Assembly (NCBI GenBank): GCA_036897445.1
Contig: JAYMTL010000042.1
Coordinates: 1-64,000, forward strand
DNA length: 64,000 nt
Origin: Pelargonium tetragonum
Lineage: Eukaryota; Streptophyta; Magnoliopsida; Geraniales; Geraniaceae
Reading direction: 5' to 3'
Below, one piece after another: positions 52,544-63,322 of the stretch. Numbering within the stretch: the first letter of the stretch is position 1; each line of letters begins with the position of its first letter. Under the pieces are notes generated by a model. The model had not been told where the DNA came from. It did not search any database and saw only the letters and a list, made by a program, of their open reading frames with translations. The position numbers and the translations under genes were made by a program.

Positions 52544-52563
52544 CCGACGGAAGGCATCCGAAG
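52544..52563 (+). repeat. GC-rich repeat core, copy F
   Basis: CCGACGGAAGGCATCCGAAG differs at one position from copy E (14826-14845, minus). It is followed by AAGGGAAGCGTAGGAAG, another GC-rich word. It resembles the right-hand core of the longer repeats at 62688 and 60846. Confidence 0.6.
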
Positions 52564-52826
52564 AAAGGGAAGCGTAGGAAGTTTTATAGATAGTACAGGA
52601 ATACCTTACACCGACTACTTACCCTGTTTCTTAAGCCTTTGCGAGATTCCTCAAGCTTAATTGTTAGGGTTTTAAGCTTTCCATTTGTATTTACCTGAAC
52701 CGGATTACTCACTTCGGTAATTTAGAGGTTAACTCCGTGCGAAGCAATACAAAACCTTTTACCCTATTTGATATCTAGAGTTCCTTAAAAAATCTATTTG
52801 TTTTGTTCCCAGTTGTTTATAGTTCT

Positions 52827-52846
52827 GAAGCTACTTTACGGACTAG
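52827..52846 (+). repeat. 20-bp dispersed repeat, copy 1
   Basis: GAAGCTACTTTACGGACTAG is identical to 63303-63322, same orientation, 10.5 kb apart, with unrelated flanks. Confidence 0.8.
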
Positions 52847-55090
52847 TAAACGTAGCTATCTGATAATCAACTCTTTAGTATTAACCCAGCACCTCCTGAA
52901 AACCAGAGCTTGAAAGTGACTGCTAGACTCAAGGAACCCCTTATTCAATCTTCTATTAAATGCTAAAAAAGGAAAGATCTTACAACTCTTACTATACTTC
53001 CGGCGAAGCCCTTCCTATTCTATTTATTAAATATTTATTTGCTTCAGGAAACCCAGACACAAAAACTACTTCTTTTAGAGATACATACCAGCTAGAATTT
53101 CAAATTCAGGAATAGGATATTACACAAACCCTTTAAGCAAACACTTTTCTTAAGAAAAGGAATGTTAGGTTAGGTAGGAGTGGAGTAATTAGTAATAGGT
53201 GTATTATCCCTCTTATAGAGCTATTACTGTAGAGAGGCGAGGGATGGAAAATGCCTTGAATCTAGGGGTATAAAGTCATTCTGTTTTTATGTTTTATTTG
53301 ACATGTACCTCACTCCTCTTATAAAACCTGGAGTTTTCGCAGGGGTATAAATTACGCAGTCTTTAGTCAATCTAGATTAGAGAATTTAGTATAAAAGTAA
53401 TAGTCAAAGGACTTTTTCCGGGGGTTACACTTCAAAGTTTATCCAAGCTTCCTCAATATGCCTTTTTAGTTAATCACTAGGATAGCTGTGTAATAGGGAA
53501 CGTCCACAAGAAGGCCCGGGGCTTCTTTCTTTAGCATGATTCCGGGATTTATTTTAAAGAAGACTTTTTAACAAAAAAGGCCCTTTATAACAGGAGAATT
53601 ATAAGATAAATATTATCTTATAGCATAGAAGAAAATAGAAAGTAATTTACAAATTTAAAGAGATTTCCTTCGAATGGGTAATCGGGACCTTGACTGGGTT
53701 GAATCTATGGTGAAATAAACTAGGATAACTCGGGTGTAATTTAATTAACAAACTCTATTAGCTCAAAAGAGGGATCCATTTGAAGAAAACTTTACCTCTC
53801 GCTAAGTCCATTTTTCCTTTAATATAATAAGGAGTAGTTTAACTTTGGAAACCTAAGACGGATTCGGGCTTATAACTTGTCAAAATTAAGAATAACCAGT
53901 AACAAAAATAAGTATAATTGGGAAATATTCCCGTAAAAGTGGGTTCGTTGTGAATATGCGGGATTCTTTTTATTATAGTTTGGGAAGGGCTTCTCTGTTA
54001 GAAACTCTTTTAATGTAAAACAAATGAGTATTTTAAGCCCGGGTCCTTTAGTGACATATTCCAGGACTTCTTCCCGCCTTTCGCCTTGCGAATACTCACA
54101 GAAATTACGGTACTAACATGTGCTAACTATTAACCTGACATGCGGATTTTTTTTCTCTATATTACCAGGTTTTTAGTTTTGGATTCTTGATAATTAGTAC
54201 AAACGGGTATCTCTAATTAACGAGCGCAAGTCTATAAAATTTCATAATTCAGTAAACTTACCTACTCTTGAGTCAAGAACTAGGACCCCTTTTCCGTATT
54301 AGTTAGGAGGAAGTGCCTAGTAGCGGCTTCCTATCGAAATTGATATTATACTGTATTCAGATTCTAAAGAATTTCGTTATGACCTGTTCCAAAGGCTTCT
54401 TTGTATCCCGTAAAAAAGTTACACTTTTCCTATATTTCCTCTATCGAAAAACTTAGTCAGACCACAACTTTGTTTGATAGCTTTTAGTTCAGGATTCTAA
54501 GAGAGTTTTTCATTTGTTTATTCCGGTAAGTTTTTATACAACAATGCAGGGTTCAGGTATCCCCTTTTAGTGTAATGAGACTTAGAACCCTGGCCTGTTG
54601 TCCCAAACAAGGGTACTAAAGTGCAGACTAGCTGGGGCTGGGCGAAGTACGTTATTCTTTTGAAGTCAATGGGGCTGCTTTTCTGGGTGCTTTTGTAAAA
54701 TTTTATGAATCTCTTTTTTATAACATAAAACGAGACCTGGGTTTAACCTCCTCTAATGCAAATGGAGTGGGTATGGAATATTAAGTTTACACTCTCTTTC
54801 AATATGAAATGAAGTTTAGTGGCGCCTAAATTGGCTCCAATTTTTTACAAACCCGTTTCCCCAAGTTATATCTTTACCGGCGCTGTAATATTTTCTAAGA
54901 TATTTCAATAATAAGAAAAACAAGAAGTAAAGTAGTACAACTTTTGTAGTTACTCGGGGCAACCCCTAAATCTACAAAAAGATTCTTGTGGAGCAAGGCT
55001 TATAGGTACCCATTTGATCCTTGAAGGGACTCCTTTTATTATTACTCAGTTATTAAAAAATCTTAAAGGGCAGCTCTATCCTTTTATCGT

Positions 55091-55165
55091 TAGCAGAGGC
55101 GAGACTTGAACCTATGTTTTGAGATCATGAGTCTCCCGAATTGACCAGCACCACCCTACTCCGCG
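55091..55165 (-). tRNA. Initiator tRNA-fMet(CAU)
   Basis: This 75-nt minus-strand gene has the full cloverleaf order. Acceptor CGCGGAG pairs with CTCTGCT at six positions, including one G-U, and leaves C1 opposite T72 unpaired, the hallmark of bacterial-type initiator tRNAs. Discriminator A73 is at 55091. T8-A9 is followed by D-arm GGGT-GGTGCTGGTCA-ATTC (GG present) and anticodon arm GGAGA-CTCATGA-TCTCA with CAT at 55127-55129; four of five pairs form. The T-loop TTCAAGT is canonical, but the T-stem ATAGG/CTCGC pairs poorly, the one clear defect. It would carry formyl-Met for organellar translation initiation. No CCA is encoded. The unpaired 1-72 end favours initiator over elongator Met; a mild pseudogene or an edited transcript is possible. 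Confidence 0.8.
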
Positions 55166-57814
55166 AGCGTAATCGTCAATAAAAGCAAATATTTTTGAAC
55201 TAGATAATTGAATAAAACATAGCTTTCTATACTAAATGAGTATCAAGAGTTACTCCTATCTGTATTTTTGCTTAATCCTGTATCTTATAATTAAATTAAG
55301 GGTGGACTAAATAGAGTAAAAAGATCCGTAAATAAAAAGGCTACAAATGCTTCAACTTAGGGGATATTTCACTCATACTCGCAGGTAAATTCTTAGTAAA
55401 CCCACTTGAGGTTAAGCCCTCTTTTATGAATTGTAGCTTTATTGGTAATCCATTTCAATTTCTACTCTTTGAGGATAGACTTTATTTATTTTATTAATAA
55501 ATTACATCCTTTTTTATTTAAAAGAACAAGATAGGGTAAAAAGAGATCTTACTGAACCTTAAGAGTTTCCTATATCACAAATTTCCGTTTCCTTGATTAG
55601 AATATTCTATTGTTCTATTTTAACACCTTGAATAAAATTCTTCTTTTATTCAAAGAACATTAAGATATGGTTGTAGTGAGACCCATAAGATTGCCGTGCG
55701 TATTTCTCGTAACTTACTACTTATTTTTAATTAAATATAACAGAATACTTTGCCATGAAGCTGTTCAGTCTTAAACACCAACCTAAGTAAACCCTTAAGG
55801 ATTCGATTCTTCATTTTCCGCGTATAGTACTGCTCTCTAGTAAAAGGGGCCCTTTAAGGTTAGGTTTAGTTAGCTCACATTTATATATCATAATATACCA
55901 AAGTGGAGTGCAAAAAGGAGGCAGGGCGACGATAAGAAGAGAGGCCTGTGAGACCGAAGTTATAGTCCGAGAGTTTTAAAGTTTATTTATAGAGACCTCC
56001 TTGTTTATGGTTTATGAGCAAGAAATCCACCAATTGTTGTAGTTTGCTAGTTACAAGTGTTTCACCTACCCAACGAATATACGTTCCAAAGGTTACGAGA
56101 GTGGCCATACAAATAAGTAAGGAGCCCTGCCAAAGCAATATCCGAACAAAGTCCTTTTTGTTCTAACTTGAAGGCTTAATTCTCATAGGGGGCGTTTTTT
56201 AACGCGGCTAAAGTTAATGAAGTCTCTAAAGGATAGTAAGACCGTTAAGTAAATTCCAAAAGACTCAGAAAATAGGAGTACTATCTATAATACTCTAATA
56301 CATATTAATTAGGTAAATACGCTCTATTTCCTAAGCTTACCCTAGCTCCAGTAGGTATTTTAAAAGACTCTACTAGCTATTACTAAAATTTGTAAAACAC
56401 AGCTGCTAGCTTTATATATATATTTCCCTTACTTTATTTAAAGAAGTCTACCTAGGTATCCCGCTGGATGATCCTTTTAGTCTTTTGGAAGTCAAGACTA
56501 AGAAATTGAGAGTTTTGGCTACATATAAATGCCATATTCACAAAAAGAGGAAAAGGGTACCCTATTCTTTTTGGATCGAAGCTAGAGGCGCTTATGGACT
56601 CTCCTCTCCGGTTTGCCGGGGTTTTTTTATAGTATATGTCTCAACTTGTGTACAGGATAGGGTCCCCCAGCTTGATTGACGGACAGTAGATTTTTCCAGT
56701 ATAGAATTCTTAAGAGATTTTACCTTTTCCTTTGATAACTTGGTGTAGTCGACTACCTGAGTATTATAAAAAGTTCAGGGATACCTATAACTGTTGTTAG
56801 TATGCTTTTACTAGCCCTGTTAAAAAGAAAGGGAGTTTTATAGATTATCTAATACTTTATGTTCTGTTGCGAATACGTTATAATTTATAAAGAATGTGTT
56901 ACTGCTTTCAGATCAAAATCAAGAGTAATAGCAGAGGCAGGGGTAGTACCTAATAGTAAAATAGGATTTAGGGTTCTTTTTCTTTTTGAAGATGTAAGTC
57001 AAGGAGCCTCGTAATAGAGTTTCATTTTTATTCTTTACTTTATCTAGGAGTTTCCTACTATAATTAACTTGATTTAACTGTAAAGGCTTCCTTCTTTTTT
57101 TTTTCTTTTTTTATAGGCGACGCGCAGTATCTTAGTCTCAATAAGGCATACTTTAAGAGTTTTTATTTATTAAACAATAGGTATCAAATTAGGGGGCAGA
57201 AAATTGCATTTTAGAGGAAGGGCCTATATTATGAGTTTGCGGTATTACTTTGAGTGCGAGTAGTTGAGAACTTCTATACAAGAGATTCCCTCTGTCTTGG
57301 ATTGTTAAATTGTTTAGTCTAAAGGAAGCTAACTTTAATGGGTTGAGTTATACCCAGCATTTGGATTAGACATCCCTCTGCTCGCTACGGGCGCTTTTCC
57401 CGCTATTACTTAAAGAAAGTACTACCAAAAATTTTGTAAAAGGCAATTCAAAATTTTAGTTATAAGGAATCGTATACTGAAGTGAAATTCTAGAGGCCCT
57501 AATTTGTGAGCCTTTTGTAGCAGATTTTCTCTTATATAGTATAAGCAAGAGAAAAAGAGAAAGGAACTCCCCCGTACTAATATATTGAGGAAGACTTTTC
57601 ATATAAATTTGGAACAGAGACAAATGTAAGGGTATTCTCAATGTCTAAGAGTTTTGTAAATTTCTTGACTTGTAATTAAAAAGAAATCCTGTTAAATGGC
57701 AATGCCTAGGTTTTTTAGTAGGAAGTGGGTTCAGGGGGATATAAAGGAAAAGTCTAGCAAATTAGATACCAGCTACCTCCCCGGTCAAGACTCTACAAAT
57801 CCCCTAAAATCATT

Positions 57815-57845
57815 TGGCTTTGACTGAAAGACATAGGTTCGAGTC
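57815..57845 (+). tRNA. tRNA-like fragment (anticodon/T side)
   Basis: TTTGA-CTGAAAG-ACATA resembles a Phe(GAA) anticodon arm in its loop, with U33 and A37 present, but only three of five stem pairs form. ACATAGGTTCGAGTC follows at T-arm distance and matches the T-arm of the fMet gene (ACATAGGTTCAAGTC) in 14 of 15 positions. No D-arm or acceptor pairing could be found. It is most likely a fragment or pseudogene. Confidence 0.2.
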
Positions 57846-58154
57846 GTGTTATCTTGGATATAAATCCCACTTCATTTGTACGCTCACTACTCGATCGCAA
57901 GGTTATGATATCCTTTTTCTATCCGGAGAGTCTCCCAAGTATGCAATCAAATTACAACATCCTGCTTTCTTTAGAGTAGAAAGAAAATTCTCAAAAACTG
58001 GCTGGGATTTCCTTTTAATTACAAGTTCTTTTTGTAAAGAAAGACTTCGGATTCACAAGAAATGAAACTAGGTAAGCTTGCTTTACTCTATTCGAGTGTC
58101 TAAACTTCCAGAAAAAGCGCTTCGAGAAGTTATAATGTTTAAACAAGAAAAGAG

Positions 58155-58166
58155 CCCTAATTAGGG
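58155..58166 (+). other. 12-bp perfect palindrome
   Basis: CCCTAATTAGGG is a perfect palindrome, one of the many G-run/C-run inverted words in the window. No associated gene. Confidence 0.5.
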
Positions 58167-60274
58167 TTAGGCCTTTTTCCCTAGGAATTCCTAGTGAATT
58201 TTTGAAAGATAACTAGAGTCTTCTGCACTAAGAAGTTAGAAAGTTTTAAGTAAGCCGTATATCCCTCAGGAGTACCAGAACTTGCCTACTTCAATTGACA
58301 ATATTATTAAAGAAAGGCGCGAAGCTAAGCTACATTCGGTCGGCGTAAAGACAGGATAAACTATCACCCCCAAGCACCCCTTTGTGAACCTTACTTATTT
58401 ATAAAAGCGGGTTAAGGGAACCTTGGTCAATTCTCTTTCCAGGGGAATCTCTAGAGTATAACAGGGCGAAGCCTTTCACTTAGTTCATCAGAGCAATATA
58501 AAATCGAGCGACTTCATTTTATACATTAGCTATTTTCATTTTAGGTGCTAGAGAAAAAATTCTATCTATTTTTTAGGGGGTTCTGCTGTAATGTTGTAAG
58601 GTTTACATTCTAGAATAATGGGAAAGTTAAGAAATTGTCTCCGTCACTAACGTTCCTAACTCACCCTGCTTTTAGGCAGCCCTCTTTTACTGCTACTAAA
58701 CTTTATGAGCACTCTCGTAGGATTTCATTAACTAGATTTTCTATGTCCCGAGCATCTAAAGTGCAATATCAACACTAAATAAGGTAAAAAGCTTATGGCC
58801 GTAATACCTTCTTTTCCAGCAAACTCTTTTTTGGTAAGTTGGGGATACCTACAAACTCTTTTTTACTAATTTCTTAGGCTAGTAAAAAGGAAAGAAGTAG
58901 AATTTGATGCATTCCTTACCTTAGAACTCTTTAGCGAGAGTAACTTCTACTAATATTAAAGCAAGAATATCAGGAGCTTTCTTTTGAAAAGAATTATCCG
59001 GCGAGTATTCTACTTCAATTTAATTAAAAAGTTAATTAAAGAATTGGAAACAAATGAGTACAAAAAGCTCTTTCAGGAATACTAAAAACCCTATGGGTAA
59101 AGGCTAGAACTTAAACACCGGGCCTCTTTAAGCTACCAGTACTGCTAATAAACTGCACTAGCATAAAGCGGTAGCTCTTAAATTATAGGTCTACCTAAAA
59201 CCTGTTAAAATTGTAATTAGCTCCTCCGGTTAAGTTGCTTAATTGTTTCATTTCTAATAATCTCATAAATTGAATCTCGTTTTACAGACTAATTAAGAGG
59301 GGGTTCGGGCAATGGATTTCAAGATATCTCAAAAAGCAAGAAATCCCCTTCTTAAAGTACCCTTTAAGAAACTAAAAAAACCTACAAGTTTCCGCTATCT
59401 GTAATGTTAAGCTTACTAAAGAAAGATAAATAAATATAGGGTATTCCAAAATTAGGTATTAAGCTACTAACTCTTGAAATCTAAGCATTTATTTCGTGAC
59501 GGCAGGGGTTCCTCAAATTAGATAGAACGGGATTTTAAAGTACTTTATTACTCCAGGTTATTTCAGACTTTGGTGACAGAAGTAAAGGTACACTCTTATT
59601 TTCTTGCATCTATTATTATATAAATATAAAACTGTCAGAGCTGCGGGGTTTACTAAAAAGGAATCCCATAGCTGGTTATACTATACAAAAAACCTCATAA
59701 ACCCACTTTATGGATTTGGTACTCCGTTTTCCCACTTTAAAAAGAGTATCCCCTTATAACTAGTATTATAAATTTATCGACGGGTAATGATCCTCGCTTT
59801 TCTTTATTTTTAGGCATAAGTTAAGAGAAAGGCATCCCATGTTTCTGAGGGACTACTCTATCTCAAACTTAAGATAGAGATAAAAGCGCGTTTCGGGGGT
59901 TGGGGTTGCATTTATCAGAATCCGTGGTAATGAACTAAACTATACATATACAAAAAGGGCTTTGTAACACCTAAACCTCCCTCCGCCTTAAGGATGCTTT
60001 GATATAGTAAATTATTATATATAGTAAGTCTAATTTCTTAATATACTGAAACTACACTAATAAGCATATAAATTACTAAGATTAAAAAAATGATAACTCT
60101 ACTTTTTGTTAAAACTCGAAGGAACTTAATGATTGTGAAAGAGTTGCTGTTACGAATAAAAAGGGGGGTCCCTAAATTTTCTAGAGATTATCTTGCCCCT
60201 TTAAATTAAAAAAACCCGAGCTCGCTAATAGATTGGAGAGTCTCCAGAATTTTTGTAACTTAATCCAATAGCTA

Positions 60275-60306
60275 AGCAGATTAATATACAAGGGTTCGAA
60301 TCTGCT
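60275..60306 (+). other. Hairpin with TTCGAAT in loop region
   Basis: AGCAGATT (60275-60282) pairs perfectly with AATCTGCT (60299-60306) around 16 nt that include GGGTTCG. The GGGTTCGAATC word resembles a tRNA T-arm, but the surrounding bases form this simple stem and no cloverleaf fits. Just upstream GGAGA-G-TCTCC is another inverted repeat (near 60235). Confidence 0.4.
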
Positions 60307-60845
60307 ACTTATTTTTAATAAACAGCTTATATTCTTTTTCTCTAATTACTGAAGTCATACCGCTCTTTAAAAAGTGAGTAGAGGAAGGTCTAAGTCTTGT
60401 AATAAATATAAATGAGCTTGGCCTCTCGGTGTCTTTGTTCCAATTTGTGCTAGGGTTTCTCAGCGTCTATAAGCTATCTTCTATTACAAACATATTACTA
60501 ACAAATACAGTTAATACACTACTACAGTATAATACGGAATCCCATAAGTACAGGTATTATTCCCCGTAAGGCAAGTAGTACAGTAACAGGAATCTCTACC
60601 CCCTCTATAGTTACTCTCCTATTGGTCCCTAAAACTCCTATAGCTGCTACTGCTTCTATTGCTCCTTCTCTTATGCTCCTCTCTTTGCTTCTGTTCCTGC
60701 TTGTGCTATATTCAAAGTCAACTAAGAAAGTAAGTCAAAGCCTAAGTCAAACAACTAAAACAAATAAGAAGTAAATCAAAGAACAGAATCTAGGTCATAT
60801 GTGTGTACCTGTGCATGCATACTAACTCTAACAAGTAATACTACG

Positions 60846-61310
60846 CATTACCTCGCTATCGCTTCGGTCGGGAGTATAGACACTTACCTTATTCCTATTA
60901 AGCACTATACTCACTAACGATAAACACAAAGTACAAAGAGGTAAGCTTGCTTAAGCAACTACTATATGTTTAGGTTGATGAATCTTTCCTAATACTCCAC
61001 GTTACAGGTAACCTGTAAGAGAGTATATAAATAACAACAAACAACCCATTGTATACCTAATTACTACCCATTAACCATTAAGTAACTAATAAATACCCTA
61101 TAACTACACTAAAACACTAGCTACATAAGCCCATAGTCCCATAGCTACAGTAAAAAGAAAAGACAAGTAGTACAGTAATAAGAAACTCCCATAAGGACAA
61201 TAGCTCCTACTCCTATAGCTAATAAGATAGAAGGTATAGCTCATATAAATAAAACAAGTAAAGCAAGTAAATAAACAATACAAAAAAAGAATATATAAAG
61301 TCAAGAACAA
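60846..61310 (-). repeat. Dispersed repeat family, copy C
   Basis: Read on the minus strand, blocks run in the order of copy A: TTGCTTTACTTGTTTTATTT, TATATGAGCTATAC, then a low-complexity middle, then the 24 bases shared perfectly with 42679-42702, then TTAGTGAGTATAGTGCTTAATA. The right end is the GC-rich core CCGAAGCGATAGCGAGGTAATG, which matches copy B (CGGAAGCGTTAGCGGAGGTAATG) with few differences. The inner part, 60848-60944, is bounded by TTACCTC and GAGGTAA, a 7-bp inverted repeat. No open frame of note. Confidence 0.65.
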
Positions 61311-61383
61311 GTAAACAAGTAAATCTAGATCAGTTGGGTATTCTAATGTAATAATGTACTAACTTTAAATACTCAATACGATA

Positions 61384-61414
61384 CCCTCTCTCGCAAAGGC
61401 ATCGGTCGGGGACA
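61384..61414 (-). repeat. GC-rich repeat core, copy D (partial)
   Basis: TCTCGCAAAGGCATCGGTCGGG on the plus strand (first 20: TCTCGCAAAGGCATCGGTCG) resembles CCTCGCTATCGCTTCGGTCG at 60851-60870 in copy C. It is followed by a CA/TG-alternating stretch (about 61437-61500) with words such as CATACATGCCCATACGC. Confidence 0.4.
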
Positions 61415-62329
61415 TCAAGAGGCATGCTCTACCTATCATGCGCCTATACACGCTCGTACATACATGCCCATACGCAGGCACACCCATGCACGTGTACACA
61501 TAAAGCAAGCTTGTTTTGGCAAAAGGAAATATTACCTAAGTGATTTTATCCTTCGAAAAAGGCGTAGACGTAGACTACGAGGGAAATCTTTCTATCCTAG
61601 GCCAACCAGGACTTATTAAACCTGTGGTTCTTGTCTAGAATAACATTTTTTATTTATCGCTAGTCCGCGGTAAGTTTTTTTACATTTAACTTACTGTTCC
61701 ATTTCCCCTATTCTAATTAGTTAACCCTTTAGGAAAAATAGTAGGAACTTTTAATGGTTTAGGAATCTCTATCCGGATACTAAAAAACAAATAGAACATG
61801 AAAACAAAGCCCCTGTTGATTGTTAAACCTTTCCCTATTTTATGCCTTTAAGACCCCTCTTGTCTTATTTGTCCTTTTAGGGGTTTTTTGTTATAGGTAT
61901 TATAGAGATACTGACTTACACTATGAGACACAAAAACTTGTTAATGTTTTAAATTCTTTTTAACTTTTGTATGTGCTTGTATCTGTATCAGGATCTTAGT
62001 CTTACGAAGACGAGCTTTTAATATCTATTAGAAACTATAACTTTTTTACTTTTTTTGTTATGGCTCGCTGTACCAAATGGAGCTAATGGATTCCTTTTTC
62101 TTTACTAGGAAGGAAAGACTTAAAAGTAGATAGAAGAGTTATAGTATAGTATTGCTTTACTTGCTTGTTTTTGTTTTAAGGTATATCCCTCCAGCCCCTT
62201 GTAGTTATTGCAATTCGAGGGTTTAAGCCTTAGAGATACTAATTATAACTAAATAACTAATTCCTACCGACTGGAACTTTAGATCTAGCTGTTCTGTCTT
62301 ACTTCTTATCTTTCTTTTGATTGACTTAT

Positions 62330-62730
62330 TTCTTACTGACTTGCTGACTTATTTGTTTGCTCTGTTTTATTACTTGCTTTGCTTATTAGTCTTATATGAG
62401 CAGGAGGCAGGGGCTAGACTCTTGTTAAGAATAGAAAGATAAAGAGTAATTATCATTCTAATAGGGAGAAGAATAGGGTAAGAGAGGGATTATGGAGCTA
62501 GGTTCTTATTGTTGTTAGTAGTTACTGTATTACTCTTATTTGTATTAGTTATTCTTGTTAGATAGGTATCTTAACTCATTTTATTAGTATTGTTCTAATT
62601 CTTTCCTTAAGAGTAATTTAATTACATTACCTTATGTGTTTATCGTTAGCGAGTAAGCAAACTTAGAGGGATTGGGATAGTATCTATCTTACCAACGGAA
62701 GCGTTAGCGGAGGTAATGTAATTAATATGA
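62330..62730 (+). repeat. Dispersed repeat family, copy B
   Basis: It begins with pyrimidine-rich sequence and TTAGTCTTATATGAGC, then GCTAGACT as in copy A, a low-complexity middle, TGTGTTTATCGTTAGCGAGT at 62635-62654, and the GC-rich core at 62688-62718. The inner unit 62618-62725 is bounded by TTAATTACATTACCT and its exact reverse complement AGGTAATGTAATTAA, 15-bp inverted ends enclosing 78 bases. This looks like a small non-coding, terminal-inverted-repeat unit (MITE-like or hairpin element) inside a longer low-complexity repeat. No target-site duplication was evident. Confidence 0.65.
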
Positions 62731-63302
62731 TAGATTAACAAGTACTTATGCATTCACTATGACCCGGACCAACATCTACTTCTGCTTTCCTTATCTTTAT
62801 TTTAGACATGTTATCATATTTACTTTACTATTTTAGAGTTATACTTGCTTTCCTTAGATAGATTAGACCTAAAACTCAGGCCTTGAAAATCCTTAAAAGG
62901 GGAGCTTAGATAACGGACTTCTTAAAACTAACGGAATACCCCGAAAACCCATCTCCTACTAGTAAAACTAGTCAAATTCCTCAGAGAACTTTTAATTAAA
63001 CAAATTTAAAGGAAGGATTTTCTAATGGATTTGGAAAACCCTGCTTACTTGATTATCCCCTGCTTTTCACTTTCTTAGAGTGAGAGTCAAATTTAATACG
63101 CCTTTTTAAGTTAAGCCTAGGTAACTAGCAAAATTGTCTTTTTAAAGAATGATATTCCTCGTATTACTAATTAGTCCTTTATTACCACCGATTCACAGCC
63201 CTTAAATATCTAAAAACCCATTTCTAAACTTATTTGTTCTGGGCTTTTTCTAAAATAAAAGGGGTTAACTTCTATCCAAGTTGGGCTATTATATATCTGA
63301 AG

Positions 63303-63322
63303 GAAGCTACTTTACGGACTAG
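63303..63322 (+). repeat. 20-bp dispersed repeat, copy 2
   Basis: Identical to 52827-52846 (GAAGCTACTTTACGGACTAG), same orientation. Confidence 0.8.

Larger units (their letters stand above)
50133..55090. other. Non-coding stretch with island and repeats
   Basis: No gene supported. A low-complexity island fills about 50520-51200, with purine-rich words such as AAGAAGAGTAG. The repeat cores at 52544-52563 and 52827-52846 are listed separately. The 64-codon frame at 50992-51186 is within chance length. The rest carries scattered GC-rich palindromes (GGATCC near 51481 and 53772). Confidence 0.5.

Noticed and set aside
54220-54236. AACGAGCGCAA, resembling the SSU rRNA GCAACGAGCGCAACC motif
   Set aside because: Only about eleven bases match and the surroundings do not extend the similarity.
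61104-61310. 68-codon, very hydrophobic, Tyr/Phe/Leu-rich minus-strand frame
   Set aside because: It is a translation of low-complexity repeat sequence belonging to repeat copy C; the composition explains the apparent membrane protein.
1150-62210. Frequent CTTGTA word after C-runs (for example CCCTTGTATTAAAAT at 16693 and 31731)
   Set aside because: My tally of about 30 is only slightly above the roughly 22 expected at this composition, so it is not claimed as a motif without exact counting.
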